A stretch of 64,000 nt of DNA from Thalassia testudinum. Taxonomy: Eukaryota > Streptophyta > Magnoliopsida > Alismatales > Hydrocharitaceae. Every line of letters begins with the position of its first letter. Position 1 is the stretch's first letter. The notes under the pieces were generated by a model that made no database searches, was not told the DNA's origin, and saw only the letters and a program-made list of their open reading frames with translations. This document shows, piece by piece, positions 30,157-44,010 of the stretch. The translations under genes were made by a program, and so were the position numbers. The stretch is taken from NCBI GenBank assembly GCA_037157565.1, contig JAZHRO010000036.1:137756501-137820500 (forward strand), written 5' to 3'.

Positions 30157-31990
30157 ATGAGGCCACGGAAGAAGCACATTGTTAGGAGGAGACATCCACC
30201 TACACATGATGTTAGGGAGGAGTCATACTCCCCTCCCGATGCTGACCCTCCACCTGTGTCTAGAGTCCAGTTATAATAGGATGTTAGGGTGGAGACTAGG
30301 GGTAAGGCACTAGTCTTTAGTTCCTCACTGCTTGACCCACATGCCTATTATGTTGAGTTGTCGGAGGAGCTTGATGAGCTGGAGGAGTCATTCTGATAGG
30401 GGGGCAAGTGCGAGGCTGAGGAGGTAGAGCTACCCTTCCAACAGCTAGATATTGATGCTGGCACTACTCATGAGCCTACCACTTAGGCAGGCACATCACA
30501 GGAGCCTGCTACTTAGGTAGGCACTAGTGGTGGTAAAATTTAGTAGTTATAAGTTTTTGTTTATTTCCTTTCGTATTTTATCTATTAAAAATTATTTTTC
30601 AATGTGCTTAGCTAAGAAGAACACGTGAGGTTCAACATGAAATGCGGACCTCGACAGGCTACCTAAGGGCACCAGGATTGTGGTGACTATCTCTATAGCT
30701 GGGGAAGCGAAAAACTACCCTAGGTTTACTAGTTGGTTAGCCACGATTGTTAAGGCTACCGTGACACTTTCCTGCTTTGTTTGGAGGAGGGTTGCAAAGG
30801 AGTTGAAGTCCATTATTCGGGAGTTGTAGGTAAAAAATTTGGAAATCATTTTTTAAGATTTATATAAAATATAATTGATTTATATATTATTGAATACATG
30901 AAACTTTTTATTGGAGCAATAACCCCAATGCACCCAAGGCTATCCTACAGCATTCAGGCAGGACACATCATGGATGGAGAGAGGTGATGAAGAGTACGGT
31001 CTGATATTCTTTCAAATTCTCAATTTATTTAATTATTTATATATAATCAACAATTTCTAATAAAAATTTGTAAAATTATTTAAGTTTTTAATAATAGACT
31101 GTATGAGGAGGCATCGAGAAACGTGCTTCCTATGATTGCGCCTCTCATTTGGAGGGAGTGTTGCGAGCATTGGAGAGATCCAATGATAGAGGTAAATAAA
31201 TAGTTTCGAATTTGATTTATAATATTAGCTTATAACGAATAATTACATAATCTTTTAGTAATAAAATTTGTATTTCTTATATAGGCAAATAAGGAAGCAC
31301 AAGGCCAATAGAGCTTGAGCTCCTACCCTGACCCACTGCTTGGGTCGAATGAGTATTGACTCATTAAAAGATAGATATGTAAGTTTCTTAAATTAGTGTT
31401 TCACACTAAAATAAAGAAATTTAGTAACATTAAAAGAAGATGACAATTTTACTTCATTTTTAAGGGGAGGTGCATGTGGGTGTTCAGCTAAATCGAGTGG
31501 GAGTCTATGAGCAGACTCACAGTAAAGAAACACTTGATGGCCCATGTGCATATATACATCCGACATACCAGGATACACATGTAAGTAATTAAAAGTTACA
31601 TTAATTTCAAATTATATAAAAATTATATATATATATATATATTTACATGGTCATATGATGGATTTGATCCATCCTCCTGAGGTCATGGATGAGAACTCTG
31701 GGACTGTTTCACGGACTCTTGTGACACCAGAGGAGGCCTTTAGGACCGTGATGCCTCCAAAGCACGGAGGCTTTATCTGTAGCAGTTGGAGGAGTATGAT
31801 GATCTCCTCTTGGTATGGTAGGAAAGGATCCTCCTCGTCCGCCCTTGTCAATAGTCTACGCATCGAGATTGAGACTTTACAGCGTCGAGATGTGGAGCGG
31901 GCAAAAAGGTTGGACGAGGTCACCTTACAACTGCAGGCCACCACTCGTAGGATGGAGTGCCAAGAGGAGTTGTTGGAGCGATACAAGTAG
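30157..31990 (+). pseudogene. Second CACTA gene (Transposase_24 / TNP1-like), decayed
   Basis: Starts at an ATG after ttatcaatgtgcag (a good 3' splice site) with a basic peptide MRPRKKHIVRRRHPP. Later segments near 30660-30830 and 31110-31195 resemble plant En/Spm second-gene proteins (a WRRVAKELKSIIREL-type stretch; IWRECCEHWRDP). The open frame 31655-31990 ends in a predicted coiled coil (ETLQRRDVERAKRL). AT-rich gaps starting gtaaa and ending in ag may be introns. In-frame stops (for example near 30275) indicate a pseudogene. Order after the TNP2-type gene is usual for CACTA elements. Confidence 0.6.
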
Positions 31991-32359
31991 TGGGAGGAGG
32001 TCTTGTCTTATCTTCGAGGATCTGGACCTAATTATTCATCATTCCACATTTCGAGGCATGGCGACGATGATGGTGGTGGTTCTGGAGCTGGTGGCGTAGG
32101 TGCCCTAGCTTAGTGTTCATGTTTTTATATTCTCTTCCCTTTTGTTGTAATATTTGTACTTTATTTATATATATATATAAATTAGTTCAATTATATAATT
32201 TCTTCTAATTGAATATTTTGAACAACTTAAGGTATTTTGGAATTTCTCTTATTTGTTATGTGTAACTAATTCTAGTACTAAAGAAATGAATTGCTTTTAA
32301 AAAAAAATTAGAACATTATTAGCGTTGGTAATTAATTAAACTATTATAAATTACAATTG

Positions 32360-32796
32360 GCGACGGTTTTACCACCATCGCCATATGTCCATTAGGTGGC
32401 CCATTAATTTTGGCATGAGGTATTGCATTCCTTTTGGTGATGGTTATTGTGAATTGGGCACAGCTTGTAAAATCGTTGCCATTACATATAGAAGATAGTT
32501 TTAACTAAAATTGTTTCTAAAAGTACGTAATTTTTTGGCGCGTATTTTGTGTTCCCACCAAGAAAAGTGGTGACGATCTAATAAAAAACCGTTCTTAATT
32601 TAGCTTAGTGACGATTTTCCAACCGTCGCCAAAAACTAATTCGCTCGTGCATGCTGAGAAGGTGATGATAAGGGACTTTAATTGTCGCTAAATTAAAACA
32701 GCAACACGATCTACCGCGATGGTGGTTGGTGATGGTTTATCAGGAATTAACAACAGTTCACAACCGTTGCAAACCGCACCTACTATTATAGCAGTA
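32360..32796 (+). mobile_element. Right subterminal region and end of the CACTA element
   Basis: Repeated variants of gcgacggtttt and ttagtgacgatttt occur in both orientations (near 32360, 32606, 32616-32628, 32676, 32715-32735, 32760), typical of CACTA subterminal repeats. The block ends ctactattatagcagta near 32796, a degraded match to the complement of CACTACAATAATAG. The opposite terminus was not found, so the full CACTA extent is unknown. Confidence 0.6.
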
Positions 32797-35700
32797 TAAA
32801 TTTAAATTCTAGGGCTATTTATAAATCAGGAACACGCTGATTGCATTAGAACATCTTGATTCCTCTTAACACAGTAGCAGCAATAGTAAAAAAAATTCAA
32901 ATTGATTGATGTGTTTGGGTTGAGAAGATTAAAGAGAGCCTAATCATGTTCAGAGCTTAAATGAGTTTTTCAACTTAATCTGATGTTAGATGAAATCTTT
33001 AGAAGCATTCATGTACCTTTGAGTTGCTTAGACTTAATTGAAAGTCATTGAAGAATTCGTTGTCAGTAATTGATGTACATTGAAAACTATCTAAAGACCT
33101 GATCTAACGTAACTACTAATTCAGTCATGATTGTGAGCTTAGATTTGGTCTCTATTAATCCTTGGAAGTTCATAATGTTTTATCTATTCTTTCTAGTAGC
33201 TTTGCATTATCTTTAAAGGCTAATATCAATTCTTTATATTTACTTGGCCTATTTCCAACCTTTTTACTGAAAAATACATGAAAATACAAAAATACTGTAA
33301 ATAAATAAATAAAGTGTAGTGAGTGAGAATAACATGTATGGAACATGTGTGTGTGATTAGTTATAGGTTTTAGTGTGTTTAGCTTATAGAATAGACTTGC
33401 AGAAGTTTAGGATGTTCTTTAGGTGAGAAATAAAAACTTAAAATTAAAAACCCAAAAAGAGTCCTTCCTCCCCCTTTCTATAGCTTTCTCTCCTTTAGTT
33501 TTCCCTATAAAACTTAAAAACAAAAGAAAAATCAGAAAGATCCCTAAAATCCTAAAAAGACCAATGTATATAGTGTATTATAGTGTAATATGTTAACTTA
33601 TATGTAAATATATATATAAACTATTTATATATAGTAAATATATTTATATAAGTTACATGTAAATAAGTTATAGTATGTATTCTAACTTATAGATTATATA
33701 AGCCAAATTATATATATATATATATAGGAAAAATATCTATTAAGTACTGTGCTCACAAATCATCTAAAAAGCCTAAAATGATGACCATCGGATTGCACAT
33801 TCATTTGATGAAACCAATTCATTATACCGTAAATGATTTTAACCAACCCACACAAACCACCGATTAATTTTGACAATATTCAATAATAATTATCTTATTA
33901 TATATAGAATATAACAAGGAATCCTCCAACTTCCGTATTATTAATCTTTCATAATAACATTAATTGCTTATATTATAATCAATTATGTGTTGTCGGCTTG
34001 TATTATAACTTGATTCTCTATTATTTTATGTGTTGATGCCTTGTATTACAACTCGACTATCCGTTATTTTGTGTTGTTCGCTTGTATTACAACTGATTCC
34101 CTATTATTTTATGTATTACTAGCTTGTATTACAACTCATCTCCCAACATCTTTATTACTCAATGTCTCTTTATAACACAAAACTTATATCGAATGAAAGT
34201 GATGTATTACAAAGCATCTACAATGTAGTATAATATCATGTATTGAATGTTACAACTATTCACCATTAGGAGATGTCAGCACATAACGTATTAAATAATA
34301 TGTTACATATGTGTCTCCATATTTATTGTCTATATTACCATTTAGGAAGAAATCATTCATGCATTACAAAAAATATATATTTAATTCAATGAAATCATAT
34401 GAAGTTGTAATTTGATCACTTGTGATATACATATTAGATGCAATATATTATATATTGCAAAGTATCTACGACACATTATACATAATATTCAAAGAGTTTC
34501 ATAAATTAGTTGTTACAACATTTTATTTGGTTTGTTATAAAAACCCATTTATTTGTTACAATTTACACAAAGATGTTACAACTGTACACACTTATCGTTA
34601 TAAATGTCATTCTATTTTGTTACAATAATTTTACAGATAGTAACATAGATTCTTCTCTAATTTTAGGCACCGGATAGTTGGATTTTTTACTTGGCTGGTC
34701 TTACTTTTTCAGATTCTTACGTACTTTATATGGATATTTATGGTTTTGAATATATTGCTATTGTATTACAATCAATTTACACATCTATTTTTAGAATATG
34801 TTGGATATAATTAGTTTTTATCGCATCCTACATTTAGGTAACTTAAAAATTATAAATACATGTGGATTACATTTATATTAAGCACCTTCAATCTCGGAGC
34901 TGTTTAAATACTACTTTCATTGGTATGAGTGATATTGACCATATTCATGCGATCTTAATCTAATGGACTGTATTACGTTCTCATCACCTCTTTTGTAAGC
35001 ATTGTGCTTTTTGGATCCTCCCCTACATTTATATATATAACTTATGTACTATGTAGATTATGCATGTATATTAGTATTAATAACTAACTAACCTAGAATC
35101 TTAAGTTAAATATCTATTATATAAATTAAAATATTTATAATCTATTTAACTAAGTTGTACACACACACACATATGTAAGGATCTAAGTTAATAATGTATA
35201 TTAGTAAGTTAACCTAACTTAAATTAGTAATAAGCTAAGTTATAGAATATTCTTATAATTTATATTTTAACTTGTTTTAAACATCTTCATAATCTTATAT
35301 ATATATTGTATAGTAGTATGTACATAGTGTATAGTTAACATATATGTATATTTTGTACATATTAAGTATACGTATATAATGTGCATAATTAGTAACAAAC
35401 CTAAGTAACTAACTTAAAAATTTAACTATATTATTTATTATGTAAATTAACCTATTTATAGTCCAATAATGTATTATACATAAGTATATGTATTATATAT
35501 AATGTATGTTAGTTCATATAAGCTATATTGTAAATATTTAATACCTTATATGTAAATAGGCATTTGTAATTGTAATTAAATTAATCTAAATTATGTAATC
35601 AGTAGTCCTATGAGTTAATTAAATAATTATGACTTTAATTTATAATTTCAATCACTAATTAAATCTAAATTAACCTCTCTAAACTCGAGTTAAGCCATTG

Positions 35701-36835
35701 CCTGCAGCGATCGTTGAGTGCTACAGAGAGCAACATTCCCTTTAGTCCCACATCATGGGTGGAAAATGTGATGACGCGATGTAAATTGAAAGCTGCCTAG
35801 GTATTATCGCCCTAACTGGGGCTGGGCTCTTGGGTGAATGCATGCGTTGTGCATGCTTATGAATATTACCCTTTGCACGTGTGTATGGTGTGACCTATAG
35901 GTACATGTCTTGAGTCCTAGAGCCCATAGGTTAAGGCCCATGAGGGGTGGCCCACTAGGGGAGAGGCATGCGGGTGGTTCAAGCATATTGGAGCATATAT
36001 TGGACTACCTATGTAATTGTTGATCTGGCCCACTGGGCTATTGATTCAGTTATAAGCAGCCTAAAAACTTAATTTTGGCTAAGTCATCAGCCTAAAAGAG
36101 AGTAAAAATTAACTAAGTGTAGAGAGTGCTCTTTGAGGCGAAGTGTTGTGTGTGTGTGTAAAATGGCTAAGTGTAAGTAGAGAGGAAGAGTATTGAGATT
36201 GAGTTAAGTGTGAATTAGACTAAGTGTACCGTGCCCTAGCTTTTAGTATGTAAATTAGATTATTATTTTTGCCTTGTATGGATATGATTTTTGGAGGCTA
36301 TGTTTATAATTCTTTTCTTTCTTACTTCTTGTAATTAACCTTGTATATAATCCTGTCTTATTTCTAATCTTTTTGCCTTAACTTATAATTATTTCTAGTT
36401 GTACATAATTAGATACATATATATGTATATAGAGATTTAGTATGTAAAGTAAACCATTAAATTTTTCCTTTATGTTTAAAATGTTTGAGGCAAAGTTTGT
36501 AGAAAGGACTTCATTCATTCATTTTTGCTTATTCTTATACAAATTAGTTGTAAGCAATTAGATACTTGTATATATAATTAATCTAACCTAAATTCATGTT
36601 TTCATGCCTTTAATTTGTAAATATTCTTGAAGCATTAAAGTACTAAAATCCATTATTTTAATCTAAATTGTTTATAATTGATTTAGCTTGTACATAATTA
36701 ACTTAGACTAATTGCTTGTAAATAAATTACATTGATACTAATTCATTCATTTGTAAATAATATTCATATTTTTGGAATAAAAGATTGATTTTCTATTATA
36801 GAGAGTAATGCATATTAATAACTGCCTCCTAGTGA
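32797..36835. other. AT-rich DNA without recognised genes
   Basis: Very AT-rich, with a TA microsatellite at 33709-33726, a short tandem array at 33984-34148 and a GT run near 36150-36163. The ends of the block 33727-35030 are loosely similar in inverted orientation (gtactgtgctcacaa versus ttgtaagcattgtgc), which could mean a decayed DNA transposon. A motif agtcccacatcatggg near 35744 resembles a plant snRNA promoter element without an snRNA behind it. No coding region found. Confidence 0.5.
33984..34148 (+). repeat. Tandem repeat, about 4 copies of a 37-43-bp unit
   Basis: Units contain gcttgtatta(c/t)aact followed by ctattatttt and atgtgttg-type sequence. Copies start near 33984, 34028, 34071 and 34111 and differ by several bases. 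Confidence 0.6.
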
Positions 36836-36840
36836 ATGAC
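36836..36840. repeat. Target site duplication of element B, left copy (atgac)
   Basis: Directly precedes TGTTGAGAG at 36841 and recurs at 48315-48319. Confidence 0.88.
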
Positions 36841-38537
36841 TGTTGAGAGCGGAAACCTACACGATCGAAGTTGGATTTGAAAAACCTGTCGTTGTAGTTC
36901 GATTTGCGAAGAAATCCGCTAACAGATAAATTTATACCGAAATTCTAAGAATTCCGAGTTGAACACAGGGAGGCTACGTTGATATAAAATCTGCAATTAT
37001 ATCTTTTTTTGTATTTTTGTTTGAAAATGAGATAATTACAATGGAATTGATATAAACAATATATAGAGAGAGAAAGAGAGAGAGAGAATAATCACTTGAT
37101 ATAATCATAATATTTTTCCAACTAGAAAGCGAGAAATGATTACAACTAGAAAGTGAAAAATTCTATTCTAGAAAGTGATTAAAAAGAAGAGAGAGAGATG
37201 TTATCCTTCTCGACGAATGCTTGGAGGATGAGCCGGATGGAGTGACGCCTGGAAGACGAAGGACAGAGCGGGAAGAAGGAGGACGAAGCAGGAAGAAGCG
37301 GGAACAGGGCAGCATGTCGTCGTCGTTGCGGGATCTACTTCCGGAATGGGGGTGAGAAAATTGGATTTGGCTCTAGAATAGCATCCCGGGTGTGGGACAA
37401 GCTTTTCTTGAGCTTTGGAGAGGGAGAGAGGTGAAGGAAGGGGATCAGGATTTCGTAGGGTAGAGGTCTCCTTTTATAGTTGCAAGGATAGGGGGCAATT
37501 TGGTCATTTCATAATTAAAACATTAAATGAGGGGTTCTTTAGTGACGGATTTAAGCGTCACTAAAGACCCCATGTCGCTACAGCCTCGAGCGCGTGCTTG
37601 CCTCGTCTCCTGCTACGTGCATAACGCTCCCCACATTCTTGAAATCTCAGCCGTCCGATCGCGAGATTAGACGACTTAGATTGCTCCTCGTGTGCGCCTT
37701 CTTTTGTGCCTAATCGTGCCTACGCATGCAATGGGGTGTGCAGATGCGCGTCATCGTGCGCGTGGCGATCCAAGGTTCCTCCATGCGCCACGTCTTCGCT
37801 TCTCGCCCGCCCGATCGGCATCTGATGGCTGGATTGCACCCGCTCCCACGCCTACACCTGATTTGAGGCGTGCTGCATTTCGAACGTGCGCCTCACGTCT
37901 CGCCTGCAGCGGCGTAACCACTGCACTGCCTCCCCTTCTTTGTCGCACTTTTGTTTTAGGCGTGCGTGTTCACGGCCGTTGGATCAAGATCCAATGGCCC
38001 AGATCTCACCTTATCGCACCTTCATAAGATGGGGAGCAGTGCTGCGGCCGATTTGGGCGGCTGTGATGGCACCATGTGGTGCCATCATGGTTGTCCATCT
38101 TCTGTGACATGTAAAAGGTGCCATGGATATTAGATTGAGCCAATTTTCACGCCGTTAGGCTGCAATCATCGATCCGAACCCATTCGTGTGGTCGGATTTG
38201 TCGTCTGAAGTGTGATTTGGCACCATGTTGGCCCTTGATCTTTAGGCTTCATCGGTCTATATCTGGTGCTACGGATGTCCGATTAGGGAGATCTTGGAGT
38301 TGTTGAACTCCAATCGTCGCCCTGATTAGATCCGTATGGTTGGATCTTCGATCCGAAGCCCCGATTAAAAGTCGCCCTATCCCAACCATAAAAGGAGATA
38401 ATTACTATACAATTTATACAGTTTGACCTAAATGCATGATTATGCATGTTATGCAATATTTACAATGTATGATGCTAATATGACACTAAGAACATACATT
38501 AATAGACATTTTTGGCTATTTAGATGTATGCACATCA
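36841..38537 (-). repeat. 3' LTR of element B
   Basis: 1697 bp, TGTTGAGAGC to GCACATCA. Carries the GA microsatellite near 37065-37088, the gtgacg inverted repeat near 37540-37570 and the palindrome variant at 38065-38086. Followed by the purine-rich tract region at 38538-38560. Confidence 0.9.
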
Positions 38538-40010
38538 CACCCCCATGCCTATCTTTTGCTAGTTCCTAGCAAAAACTACATGCTATTTATAAAAGAATTA
38601 GGGTTGGATTACTTGGGCAAAAGTCATTTTCAACATTAAGAAATTTTTACTTAAGACCAGAACTTTCAAAGATACAACAGTGTCCGGTGCCAAAATGCAG
38701 ATCGCCTCAAGCCCTCGCCTTATTCAAAGAAGGATTTCTTTTTCTCCTTTTTCTTCTTTTCTAATTTTTTTTTGGATTTTTGAGTTTAGGGTTACAAAGT
38801 GGCTTTCTACGGCCACTCAACCTACCGAAGACTTGCTGAGAACCCTAAGTTCTAAGCATCTTTTTGTGAATGTAATAGACTCGTTGATCGGCAATCAGAG
38901 CAGACTTCGGGTTTCTATGCACCTAGGTGACCTTAAAAAGAATTTTACCTAAAGGTGTATCTATACTATCGGTAGCTTTCTACCTACTTTTCTTTTTATG
39001 GAGTCAACACAAGGGTGAATCCAGTGTATATCTCCCCGGCTTATTCTACTTCTCCACTTCTTCCTAAGTGTTTTAGGAATTAAACGTGAATTTCTTGAGT
39101 TGGGTTCTAGACAACTTACCGATGGGTTGTTACCCACGATAACTTGCCAGCCATACTTGTGTGGTGAAGTGTGGCTTATTATTATTATTATTTTCTTTTC
39201 TCCTTTTCTTTTTCTTTTCTTTTTTTTTCTTTTTGGACTTTCTTTTTCTTTTTTTAAGTAGGTGGCTTCCCTAGTCTAAGATTTACCTAAAGGCAGCAGG
39301 AAAGGAATGGTCCAGTGGATGGGCTTTGGACAACCTACCTATGGGTTGTTACCCACGATAACTTGCCAGCCATACTACCCTAGAAGGTTCATTAGCTACC
39401 TAATTTTCGTTAAAATCGTCGATCAACAAGTCAGTGCGAATAGTGTGTAGATGCTTAGACTTAAAGTTCCCTCAAATCAGAGGGTAGGTTGATAAGTCAT
39501 GTATTTATCATGCAAACTTATTTAATAAAATTGAAATAGAATTCAGGATGGCAAGGACTCGATAAATAAATCCAAATTTTAGTGGATATTCGGGCTGATT
39601 TAGCCCAAAGACCTGAAGGGTCTTAGTGTTCAGATCCTACTGTAATATTTCCTAAAATTGAAAAGTCCTAATGCCCAAGTATTCTTTCCTAATTCAAATT
39701 ATATATATATATATATATGTATATAAAAGAAAACAAGTAGAATTTACAAGAATTCCATAGAGCTGACAAAATGATTCAAAAATGAATCCACCCCTCCATG
39801 CCTAGCTGATGCAATGTCCGCATTGAGAATAAAAGACATGAAAGAAAGGGTAGAATGTAGAAGATATCACCTAAATATGATGCTCGAGTCAGCTTTGAGT
39901 CAGACTGTACAACTGCTGAGTTTAATGCCATTAGCTAGGCGAAGTCCAGCCAAAGAAATCACAACATGATGAGAGCAACCGTGTCTTAGATGGGTTATGG
40001 AATAATACGG
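38538..40010 (-). other. 3' untranslated region of element B
   Basis: Non-coding, collinear with element A 8581-9970. Contains the polypurine-tract region at its left edge, two copies of the ttgccagccat module (about 39101-39155 and 39320-39374), long T-rich runs (39190-39260) and a TA microsatellite near 39700-39720. Confidence 0.75.
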
Positions 40011-41210
40011 TCAATAAAAGGCTTCAAATGTTGACTGTTGACTTAAATGAATTACCCATCTTTGGATCAGAAATCTAGATGGCCCCATTCTGAAAAATCT
40101 GATCGATGATGAACGGGTTGTTCCATTTTGACCTAAGTTTGCTAGGAAGGAGCTTAAGTCGAGAATCAAAGAGCCAAACCTTTTGGTTCGGCTCAAAGCT
40201 CTTGCGGGATATTAATTGGTCATGAAGAGCTTTGGTCCAAGCCTTATAGATCTTGGCATTCTCGTATGCGTCATTTCTAAGCTCCTCCAACTCAGATAGT
40301 TGGAGTTTCCTGGTCTTTCCGGTTAAACTCAAATCCAGATTGCATTGCTTGATTGCCTAGAATGCCCTATGTTCAATGTGGCATGCCTTTCCATACACTA
40401 GACAAAATGGTGACATGCCGATAGGCATTTTGTACGCTGTACGGTAGGCCCAAAGAGCGTCCTCAAGCTTTTGAGTCCAGTCTTTAAGATTAGGCCTAAC
40501 CATCTTCTGAAGAATATTCTTGATCTCCCGATTGGAGATCTCGGCCTATCCATTCGTCTGGGGATGGTAAGGTGTAGAGATTCTGTGATTTACCCCGTAT
40601 TTTGCCAGTAAATTATGGAACTGGGCATTAGTGAAGTGAGAACCACCATCGCTGATGATAGCCCTCAGAATCCCAAACCGGCTGAAGATGTTCTTCTTGA
40701 CGAAATCGATGACCCCCTTGTGGTCATTGGTTTGAGTGGGAATGACCTCAATCCACTTAGACACGTAATCAATAGCGACAAGAATGTACAGGTGTCCAAA
40801 TGAAGGGGGAAGGGTCCCATGAAATCGATACCCCAAATGTCAAAGATTTGGACTGGAAGAATCGGGTTTAGAGGCATCATGTCTCTCTTGGTTATGCTCC
40901 CAGGTGCTTGGCATCGGGAACACGACATCGAGAATTTCTGGGCATCCTTGAATAAAGACGACCAAAAGAATCCAGATTGCAAAATTTTTGCAGCCATCTT
41001 TTTCCCGGAGAAATGTCCACCACATGTAGATGCATGGCAGAAGTCGAGTATACTTTTGAATTCAATCTCCGGAACACATCGGCGAATAATCTGATCAGAG
41101 ACAATGCGATACCTTTCAGGGTCCTCCCCAAAGTAATATTTGGCCTCAGATTTGAGTCTATCTTGTTGTTGCATGGTCCAATCCTGAGGGATTTGACCAA
41201 TGGCCAAATA
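40011..41210 (-). pseudogene. Integrase region of element B
   Basis: Read on the minus strand it begins before the zinc-binding segment (CHASTCGGHFSGKK and CSRCQAPGS at about 41070-40890), then the core with DYVSKWIE (first Asp), ISDGGSHFTNAQF (second Asp) and YHPQTNG, and a C-terminal segment at 40332-40075 (LDQL-type helix, KVWLFDSRLKLLP). A TAG stop interrupts the codon after HPQTNG (near 40548), just before the catalytic Glu region, and more stops follow. The protein would process and insert element cDNA in the nucleus, but this copy is inactive. Confidence 0.85.
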
Positions 41211-42732
41211 GTTTACAATATCAGCAAACTATGGGGTTTGGACACCTGAAACTATAAGGATAGTCTCGTACAAAAAAGTATCAACAATCGGAATATCTGA
41301 ACGAGAAGAATCACTCAGAAGTCTCGAAAGATGATCTGCCACCACATTCTGTGCCCCGGATTTATCCTTGATTTCAAGATCAAATTCTTGAAGCAGAAGA
41401 ATCCATCAAATAAGCCAGGGTTTGGCATCCTTTTTGGCCAAGAGATGTCTCAAGGTCGAGTGGTCGGTATAAATTATGACATAAGACCCTAAGAGATAAG
41501 TCCTGAATTTCTCCAAAGCAAATACTATAGCTAGTAATTCCTTCTCTGTAACGGTGTAATTCCTCTGGATCTCGTCCAGAGTTTTACTAGCGTAGTAGAT
41601 GATAGAGGGCTTCCTGTTGATCTTCTGACCCAAAACAGCCCCGACCACATAATCATAAGCGTCGGTCATGATCTCGAATGGGGCTGTCCAAACTGGTGGT
41701 TACAACATCGGAGCATAAGTGATTGTCGTTTTAAGAAAATCAAATGCCTTACGGCATGATTTGTTGAAATCAAATGGCGTATCTTTGGCGAGAAGGTTGC
41801 TCAGAGGGCGAGCAACCTTAGAAAAGTCCTTGATGAACCTCCTATAGAATCCACATGACCAAGAAATGATCGAATTTGTCTGACAGATGTGGGAGGAGGA
41901 AGTTTAGAGATAACATCAACCTTAGCTTTGTCAACTTAGATACCCTGTTCAGAGATTACATGACCCAAGATGATGCCTTTTCGTGTCATGAAATGACTCT
42001 TTTCCCAGCTAAGGATCAGTCTTGTTTTGATGCATCTTTTAAGAATCATTTCAAGATTAGTGAGACAAGAATCAAACGATTCCTTGAAAATAGAGAAATC
42101 GTCCATGAAGACTTCCATAAACTCTCCCACCATGTTTGAGAATATGGCTAGCATGCACCTTTGAAAAGTCGTAGGTGCATTGCATAAGCTGAAAGGCATC
42201 CTACGGAAAGCAAAGGTTTCGTAAGGATAGGTGACAGTCATTTTTTCGTGATCCTCGGGATGGATAAGGACTTGATTGTATCCCAAGTAACCATCTAGGA
42301 AACAGAAGTACTTTTACCTGGCTAGTCTTTCAAGGATTTGATCAATAAAGGGCAAAGGGAAATGATCCTTTTTTGTGGTTGTGTTTAGCTTCCTGTAATC
42401 AATACAAGCCCTCCAAGAGAAAGCTGAACGAGTTGTGACAGATTCTCCTTTCTCGTCAGTCACAATGGTAATCTCAACTTTCTTTGGAACAATTTACACG
42501 AGACTTACCCAAGGACTATCAGAGATCGGATAAATGATTCCTGCATCAAGCCACTTGATAATTTCCTTCTTGACCACTTCTCGCATATTAGGGTTTAATC
42601 TCCTCTGCATTTCGTGAGAAGGGTGGGATCCATTTTCCAAAAATATTCTGTGATTACAGTAAGATGGCTCGATCCTCCTTAGGTCATGAATGATCCAACC
42701 AATTGCCTCCTTGTGTTCCTTTAGGACCTTGG
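41211..42732 (-). pseudogene. Reverse transcriptase and RNase H region of element B
   Basis: The reverse transcriptase palm is recognisable with LDGYLGYNQV, FRRMPFSLCNAPTTFQR and the active-site FMDD (codons at 42098-42103). RNase H follows with [29 protein letters not shown] and [17 protein letters not shown] (41669-41406). A TAA just upstream of the LDGY motif (near 42313) and further stops or shifts between blocks show decay. Gene order and motif style are those of Athila. Confidence 0.85.
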
Positions 42733-44010
42733 TCAGCTTAATCTACTGCTCTTAGTTAATTTGGCACTGATAATCATAGGGAGCATCTTTTGAGGTCCCA
42801 AAAATTGATATTTCAAACTCTTAGGCAATGGTTTCAGTTCAAGCTGGGGCGGGTTTTGGATTGAGGGTAAAGATGATGCTGAAGAAGATTCATCAAGAGG
42901 AAGAGATTGAAAGTGAATAAAATCAATAACCTCTTTAGAATGTGGTGGGTTTGCCATAGAGGGTTGTAGGTCAGATTCATCACAACAGGAGGAACTTTCA
43001 ATTGCATAAATTGCCATACAAGTTTCAATATTCAAGCTATCATCCTCAAGTTCCTCTATAAATCCATAATCCTTGAATTTGTTAATCGCCTTAAAAATAT
43101 CCAATTTCAATTTCTGATCCCCAAAGGCGATTTCCATGCTACTGCTTTCACAGTTGATATTGGCCGTAGTGGTAGCCAGGAACGGACGCCCCAGAATGAT
43201 GGGTGTGCTCCTTAGATTCTCAGGTACATCCATGTCAAGGACAAGGAAATCTATAGGAAAATAGAAATCCTTAACCTTAAGAATAACATTTTCAATAACG
43301 CCTCATGGATTTGTGACTGAACTGTCTGCTAACTACAGCATTACTGAAGTCGGTCGAAGTTCACCTAATTTGAACTTTTCGTAAAGAGAAGTCGGAATTA
43401 GGTTAATAGATGCACCTAGATCTAGAAATGCTCTATCAAAAGTGTAATCTCCGATGACACAAGAAATCAAAGGAGCACTTGGATCCCTCTTTTTCTGAGG
43501 AAGGTGATGCAGGATAACAGAACTAACCTGCTCGGAGAGTACCACCTTCCTCGAAATAGATTCCCTCGACTTACGCTTCTGTGTGCATAAATCCTTTAAA
43601 AATTTAGCGTGAGTCGGTGTGTGTTTTATAACGTCGAGGAGTGGGATATTAATCTCGACATTCTTGAATATATTCAAGTGCTCCTCGTTACTATCAATAG
43701 GCTTCTTATTCATAGGTTTAATCAAGGCCTCAAGAAAAGGAACATGAGTCAGATCTTCGAAATCACGTTCCTGAACCTTGATTTCTTCTTCAGAGTTCTC
43801 CTTTCTTTCCTCAGGTTCTCCAGGATTTGATAAATTAGAACAGTGTGGTTGTGGATCCTGAGTTTGTTTTCCACTCCTCAAGGTAACAGAATTAGCAGAT
43901 GCATACGGGTTTGGGTCTTGGGGAGGGCTAGGAAAGATTGGAGGGGCTTCATTAGCCAAAAACCCTTGATTTGAAGAAGAAGCAGAAGAGGAAGGACCTT
44001 GCTCAACCAC
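42733..44010 (-). pseudogene. Protease and protease-RT linker of element B
   Basis: The segment starts with a Ser/Pro-rich linker and VTLRSGK, a conserved Athila phrase, then PFLEALIKP, NIPLLDVIKHTP and AKFLKDLCTQKRK. The aspartic protease follows with YTFDRAFLDLGASINLIP; DLGAS replaces the usual DTGA/DSGA, as commonly seen in Athila. ILGRPFLATTTANINCESSSMEIAFGDQ continues the domain in the ORF at 43233-42733. A TGA near 43302 separates the two parts. Confidence 0.82.

Noticed and set aside
33984..34148. CRISPR-like spaced repeat array
   Set aside because: Units are contiguous and imperfect without unique spacers, and the window is plant nuclear DNA.
35740..35790. agtcccacatcatggg as a plant snRNA upstream element (also a variant near 16553)
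   Set aside because: The motif is only a partial match, and no U1-U6 or U3 snRNA sequence follows at the expected distance.
38538..40010. Env-like gene of element B
   Set aside because: Athila elements can carry an env-like ORF after integrase, but this 1.5 kb has no long frame, signal peptide or membrane segment and is collinear with non-coding DNA in A and E.
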